Below are positions 7,701 through 9,550 of a DNA stretch of 9,550 nt, piece after piece. Position 1 is the first letter of the stretch. The number at the start of each line of letters is the position of its first letter. The DNA is from an uncultured Clostridia bacterium. GTDB lineage: Bacteria > Bacillota > Clostridia > Christensenellales > Borkfalkiaceae. Both the position numbers and the translations under genes were made by a program. The stretch is taken from contig CANRAI010000040.1 of the NCBI GenBank assembly GCA_947628555.1, positions 1 through 9,550 of the forward strand, written 5' to 3'. The notes beneath the pieces were generated by a model. It ran no database searches, was not told the DNA's origin, and was given only the letters and a program-made list of their open reading frames with translations.

Positions 7701-8166
7701 ATTCGCGCGTGTAGCCCATGGACGCAAGCTTTTTCGGCAAAGCTGAATAATCGTACTCCTTGCCCTTTTCAAGCTTTAAAACTTCAACATGGGCGGGAAC
7801 GAGCTGCATCAAAGCCTCCGCTTCCGCCACCGCGCAATCGGCGCCTGCGGAAATTTCGGCAAGCGCGCAAATTCTTTTATAAAGGGCGTCCTTTGAAAGG
7901 GCGTCCTTATACAGAACGGCTTCGTCTTTTGCGGAAATCAAGGCGCACTTTTTGCCCGTCAGAACCGAGAGGGCGGCTTGCGCTTTCCGTGCGGAAACCG
8001 CGTCGGCGGTTACGTACAGAATTTTAGGCGAAACCACTGCCGCGGTAAGAAATTTATGCGTATCGGACAGTCCGAAAACCGCCGTCGGCGTGCCGAGGCG
8101 GACTTCTTCTGAAAGGGCGGGATAATCGCCGTATAGATTTTTGCAGGAAAAAAACGAAGTTTTCAA
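4753..8166 (-). CDS. mfd: transcription-repair coupling factor Mfd
   Basis: ATP-driven DNA translocase that pushes stalled RNA polymerase off damaged template and recruits UvrA for nucleotide excision repair. The 1137-residue length matches the family (about 1150). Order of parts: UvrB-like N-terminal module with a degenerate Walker A (residues about 1-340); RNA-polymerase-interacting domain from about 483 (GDFCVHEKHGIGK through LYVPVEQM); SF2 translocase with Walker A GDVGYGKT (629-636), DEEQ box (730-733), TATPIPRTLH motif III and QLRGRVGR motif VI (899-906); then the C-terminal TRCF domain. All helicase motifs are intact and I see no frameshift. The start is TTG at 8166, supported by AAGG (8174-8177) seven bases upstream; the next residues (KTSFFSCKNLYG) suit an Mfd N-terminus. 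Four 18-bp tandem repeats lie immediately upstream. In Bacillus, fin and spoVT flank mfd; both are absent here. Confidence 0.98.
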   Translation of the reverse strand: MKTSFFSCKNLYGDYPALSEEVRLGTPTAVFGLSDTHKFLTAAVVSPKILYVTADAVSARKAQAALSVLTGKKCALISAKDEAVLYKDALSKDALYKRICALAEISAGADCAVAEAEALMQLVPAHVEVLKLEKGKEYDYSALPKKLASMGYTREYSADSRGSFAIRGDILDIYPINSENPARVDFFGDMVEKIRPYEPVGGERLEECGVLEIVSAVDALFTADDLTRVRQALTDGVKTMPDAKAYGRARAIADEVCEKMSLGIPFSGASFVMPLLENSRDVFAYLPQNTLIVFDECKQISDRMEGVYREHKERVSDLKKGGEAFDFSLKQLLSPEETAERFAKFRCMAVQTFTSGTAFFRPLKTFTLKSTPAPSYLNSLPQFFSDAKSWLQNGYRILAFTGSVERSQRLSGMIEDEYLPSYPVPDRLEALRGIAASSEELERGLILHECKLVIIGSADLFTKAAVKRVRRRRGDMFVAPEIGDFCVHEKHGIGKITGTQRIETTDGIKEYVAVQYKGGDVLYVPVEQMDVLSKYVGDGDPPLSKIGGADFERVKERVRQSIRKLAFDLKELYAERQAKRGFAFPENAVMMQEFEDSFKYEETPDQLISIEEIKKDMCSEKVMDRLLCGDVGYGKTEVALRAVYLAVLGGKQAAIMCPSTVLSEQHYNTAVERFAEFGVRVDKLNRFKTPAQQAETLKALANGDTDLIIGTHRLLSDDVKFYDLGLLVLDEEQRFGVEHKEKIKHIKKDVDCLTMTATPIPRTLHMSLAGIRDISTINTPPQKRLPVQTYVVEESETLIRDAVIREISRGGQVFILYNRVDSIAAFTERIKAIVPEARTTFAHGRMDRDSLENSVFSFYRGEYNVLVTTTIIENGIDLPNANTLIVIDSDRLGISQLYQLRGRVGRSSRLAQAYFTFKGEKVLTSDATERLKAIMKFTELGSGFKIAMRDLEIRGAGNVLGAEQHGHMDKVGYELYSKLLKEELTGEAQLSAELEIKTTAYIPENYIESSAGRLDCYKRIAEIRSIDDYKRVCRSVEDNYGPLPEEVLNLLVIAVLKAYAQKFNVKRITVSRQESFLELPSVNSLNDSRLSSALEKYKSIITLSMARAPLVVFKNDGSPRKIMLNMTKFLKFALQCV

Positions 8167-8173
8167 TTTTTTA

Positions 8174-8177
8174 CCTT
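8174..8177 (-). promoter_or_regulatory. ribosome binding site supporting the TTG start of mfd
   Basis: Reads AAGG on the minus strand, seven bases before TTG at 8166. A short site, but the only one near a plausible Mfd N-terminus. Confidence 0.5.
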
Positions 8178-8190
8178 ATTCGGGGCGTGC

Positions 8191-8262
8191 GCCGGATTTA
8201 TAACATACGCAAGATTTATAAAATACGCCAAATTTATAACATACGCCGGATTTAAAACAAAG
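8191..8262 (-). repeat. four 18-bp tandem repeats upstream of mfd
   Basis: Four adjoining 18-base units at 8191-8208, 8209-8226, 8227-8244 and 8245-8262, with plus-strand consensus GCCGGATTTATAACATAC. The outermost copy (8245-8262) is the most diverged. They fill most of the 131-base gap between pth and mfd and end 14 bases before the mfd ribosome site. Read on the minus strand, each of the three inner copies carries TATAAA, and two of them (8191-8208 and 8227-8244) carry the extended form TGTTATAAA. They could be repeated promoter -10 elements, protein-binding sites, or a slippage-generated variable-number repeat. Confidence 0.85.
8197..8205 (-). promoter_or_regulatory. mfd: candidate extended -10 promoter element for mfd
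   Basis: TGTTATAAA on the minus strand (TATAAA at 8197-8202, TG at 8204-8205) in the repeat copy nearest mfd. It would start transcription near 8190, about 24 bases before the TTG start. No good -35 box is visible, so it relies on the extended -10 and on being inside a repeat that duplicates the motif. Confidence 0.35.
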
Positions 8263-8297
8263 AATAATGGGGCATTGGCGGTTTTCGTACTGAAAAT

Positions 8298-8861
8298 TCA
8301 ACCGTTGAAAGCGGTCATCACATCCTCTACCGTGCGGCCTTTGGCAAGCTCCGCAGCCGCGTCGGCTGCCCGACCGCAAGCCGAAACAAACAGGTCGTAA
8401 TCTGTTTTCCTTATTTCCGACAGCACATAATCTATTAAAGGAATATTCACCTCTTCGTCGCGTATGCCTATGCGTATCCGCGTGAAATTCTGCGTGCCTA
8501 TTTCGGCTATCACCGAACGCATGCCGTTGTGCGTGCCCGCGCTTCCCGAAGGACGGATGCGAATCTTGCCCTTGGGAATATCGTAATCGTCGTAAATTAC
8601 GGCAAGGTTTTCGGGCGTGGCTTTGTACTTTGCAAGAAGTTGTTTTACAGCCCTGCCGCTGTTGTTCATATAAGTTATGGGGCGGGCTATTATCACCTTT
8701 TCTCCGCCGACGTTCGCCTCCGCCACAAAGGCTTCACATTCCTTTTTTTTGAATTTGACGCCGAACCTTTCCGCCACGTCGCCCGCGGCGATATAGCCCA
8801 TATTGTGAAAAGTTTTCAAATATTTTTCCTCGGGATTGCCGAGACCAACTATAATATACAT
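8298..8861 (-). CDS. pth: peptidyl-tRNA hydrolase Pth
   Basis: Cytoplasmic esterase that cleaves peptidyl-tRNA released from stalled ribosomes, freeing tRNA for reuse. At 187 aa it has the normal length. Conserved sites are all present: VGLGNP with Asn9, catalytic His19 in TFHNMG, YMNNSG (Met65-Asn66), YDDYDIPKG with Asp92, and the GTHNGM loop with Asn112. The ATG at 8861 gives the standard MYIIVGLGNP start. There is no Shine-Dalgarno sequence: the ten bases before the ATG are A/T only, and just before them is the 3' arm of a hairpin (8872-8891). It starts 35 bases past the prs stop, so it may depend on read-through from prs or on a near-leaderless transcript. In Bacillus, ctc sits between prs and pth; here it is missing, as is common in Clostridia. 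Confidence 0.97.
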   Translation of the reverse strand: MYIIVGLGNPEEKYLKTFHNMGYIAAGDVAERFGVKFKKKECEAFVAEANVGGEKVIIARPITYMNNSGRAVKQLLAKYKATPENLAVIYDDYDIPKGKIRIRPSGSAGTHNGMRSVIAEIGTQNFTRIRIGIRDEEVNIPLIDYVLSEIRKTDYDLFVSACGRAADAAAELAKGRTVEDVMTAFNG

Positions 8862-8871
8862 ATTATTTTAA

Positions 8872-8891
8872 AAGCCGCATTACTGCGGCTT
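8872..8891 (-). terminator. hairpin between prs and pth (terminator or attenuator)
   Basis: AAGCCGCA (minus-strand 5' arm, 8884-8891) pairs perfectly with TGCGGCTT (8872-8879) around a GTAA loop. The transcript continues with UU, so four U residues follow the G-C part. It lies in the 35-base prs-pth gap, beginning 5 bases after the prs stop and ending 10 bases before the pth start. The short U-run suggests partial termination, which would lower pth and mfd relative to prs; an mRNA-processing or stability role is also possible. Confidence 0.6.
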
Positions 8892-8896
8892 ATTCT

Positions 8897-9550
8897 TTAA
8901 TCGTAGATTTTCGACATGGATTTGTCGAGATAAACGTTTTCTATTGCCGAAGCGAAGATGGGCGCTGTTGAAATCATTTTGAATATAGGCAGCATCTTCT
9001 CCTTGGGTATATCGATTGTATCGAGCATTGCAAGCTCGGTTATCGGCGAGGAGGCAAGCCTTTCTATCGCGGGTCCGGAAAGCACCCCGTGCGAGCAGCA
9101 GGCGTAAATTTCCTTGGCGCCCGCCTCTTTAAGCGCATTCGCGCCTTGCACTATCGTGCCTGCCGTATCTATCATATCGTCAACCACAAGGCAGTTTTTG
9201 CCGTTCACGTCGCCTATAATATGCATAACTTCCATTACGTTGGCTTTGGGGCGGCGTTTGTCGATTATAGCCATTTTGGCGTTCATCCTCTCGGCGACCT
9301 TTCTTGCGCGTGCGACCGAACCTATGTCCGGAGATACAACGACGAAATTTTCATCTACCTTCGGTTTGAAATAGTTGTACAAAGTAGGTCCGCCTACAAG
9401 GTTGTCCAAAGGAATATCGAAAAAGCCCTGTATCTGCATGCAATGCAAATCCATTGTAAGCACCCTGTCCGCGCCCGCCGAAGTTATAAGGTTCGCCACG
9501 AGTTTAGCCGTTATAGGCTCGCGCGAGCGCGCCTTTCTGTCCTGACGGGC
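8897..9550 (-). CDS. prs: ribose-phosphate pyrophosphokinase Prs, C-terminal part (N-terminus outside window)
   Basis: PRPP synthetase: transfers diphosphate from ATP to ribose 5-phosphate, supplying PRPP for purine, pyrimidine, NAD, histidine and tryptophan synthesis. The open frame runs through the window edge, so roughly the first 95 residues of an expected 315 or so are missing; 217 residues are visible. Family marks are in order: ARQDRKARSREPITAK (the ATP-contacting RQD/K region), MDLH with the conserved His at fragment residue 36, SPDIGSVARARKVAE, the flexible loop DKRRPKANV with the catalytic basic residues, and the ribose-5-phosphate/PRPP loop VVDDMIDTAGT (about 122-132). A GTG codon at 9499 is in frame but internal to the conserved sequence and is not the start. 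It heads the prs-pth-mfd gene run. Confidence 0.97.
   Translation of the reverse strand, partial: ARQDRKARSREPITAKLVANLITSAGADRVLTMDLHCMQIQGFFDIPLDNLVGGPTLYNYFKPKVDENFVVVSPDIGSVARARKVAERMNAKMAIIDKRRPKANVMEVMHIIGDVNGKNCLVVDDMIDTAGTIVQGANALKEAGAKEIYACCSHGVLSGPAIERLASSPITELAMLDTIDIPKEKMLPIFKMISTAPIFASAIENVYLDKSMSKIYD

Noticed and set aside
8297..8309. TTCAAC/GTTGAA palindrome at the pth stop
   Set aside because: It has a one-base centre and no U-run, so it cannot be a terminator hairpin, and it lies mostly within the pth coding end.
8176..8379. 67-codon minus-strand frame with repeating CYKSGV-like hexapeptides
   Set aside because: The first half overlaps the pth C-terminus in another frame, and the hexapeptide pattern is just the translation of the 18-bp DNA repeat. 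It has no ribosome site.
9497..9499. GTG as the start of prs
   Set aside because: The frame continues upstream to the window edge with conserved Prs residues (ARQDRKAR), so the GTG is an internal valine.

Overview
The window reads as a stretch of chromosome from a low-to-mid GC Gram-positive bacterium, most likely an uncultured Clostridia-type Bacillota. The reasons are the gene order prs-pth-mfd, a lipoprotein-anchored PrsA/SurA-like foldase, an UppP phosphatase, GGAG/AGGAG-type ribosome sites in front of several genes, and TTG start codons. The exact lineage cannot be settled from the sequence alone. Every gene I can support lies on the minus strand, so the window is read biologically from its right end to its left end.

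Right part (9550 down to about 1553): a housekeeping operon-like run. It starts with the C-terminal two thirds of prs (PRPP synthetase, cut by the window edge), then pth (peptidyl-tRNA hydrolase), mfd (transcription-repair coupling factor), a 734-residue lipoprotein whose C-terminal part looks like a parvulin-type peptidyl-prolyl isomerase, and uppP (undecaprenyl-diphosphatase). A very strong 18-bp perfect hairpin closes it. Inside the run are a hairpin between prs and pth, four copies of an 18-bp tandem repeat just before mfd, and a good sigma-A-type promoter between mfd and the lipoprotein gene. The run is therefore probably split into sub-operons rather than one plain transcript. It joins nucleotide supply (prs), rescue of stalled translation (pth), rescue of stalled transcription (mfd), exported protein folding (the lipoprotein) and recycling of the cell-wall lipid carrier (uppP).

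Left part (1552 down to 92): visibly more A+T-rich and accessory in character. It holds two genes, each with its own promoter: a membrane-anchored XRE-family regulator (HTH plus two membrane segments) and, after its own terminator, an unknown membrane protein with five predicted membrane segments. Inverted repeats sit over the regulator's -35 box and upstream of it, which fits an autoregulated regulator, but this is inference. Bases 1-91 hold no gene I can support.

I do not see a clear new defence or mobile system. The most unusual items are the 18-bp tandem repeat in front of mfd, the oversized foldase-like lipoprotein with an apparently interrupted parvulin domain, and the XRE/membrane-protein pair. 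There are no tRNA, rRNA, CRISPR or insertion-sequence features.
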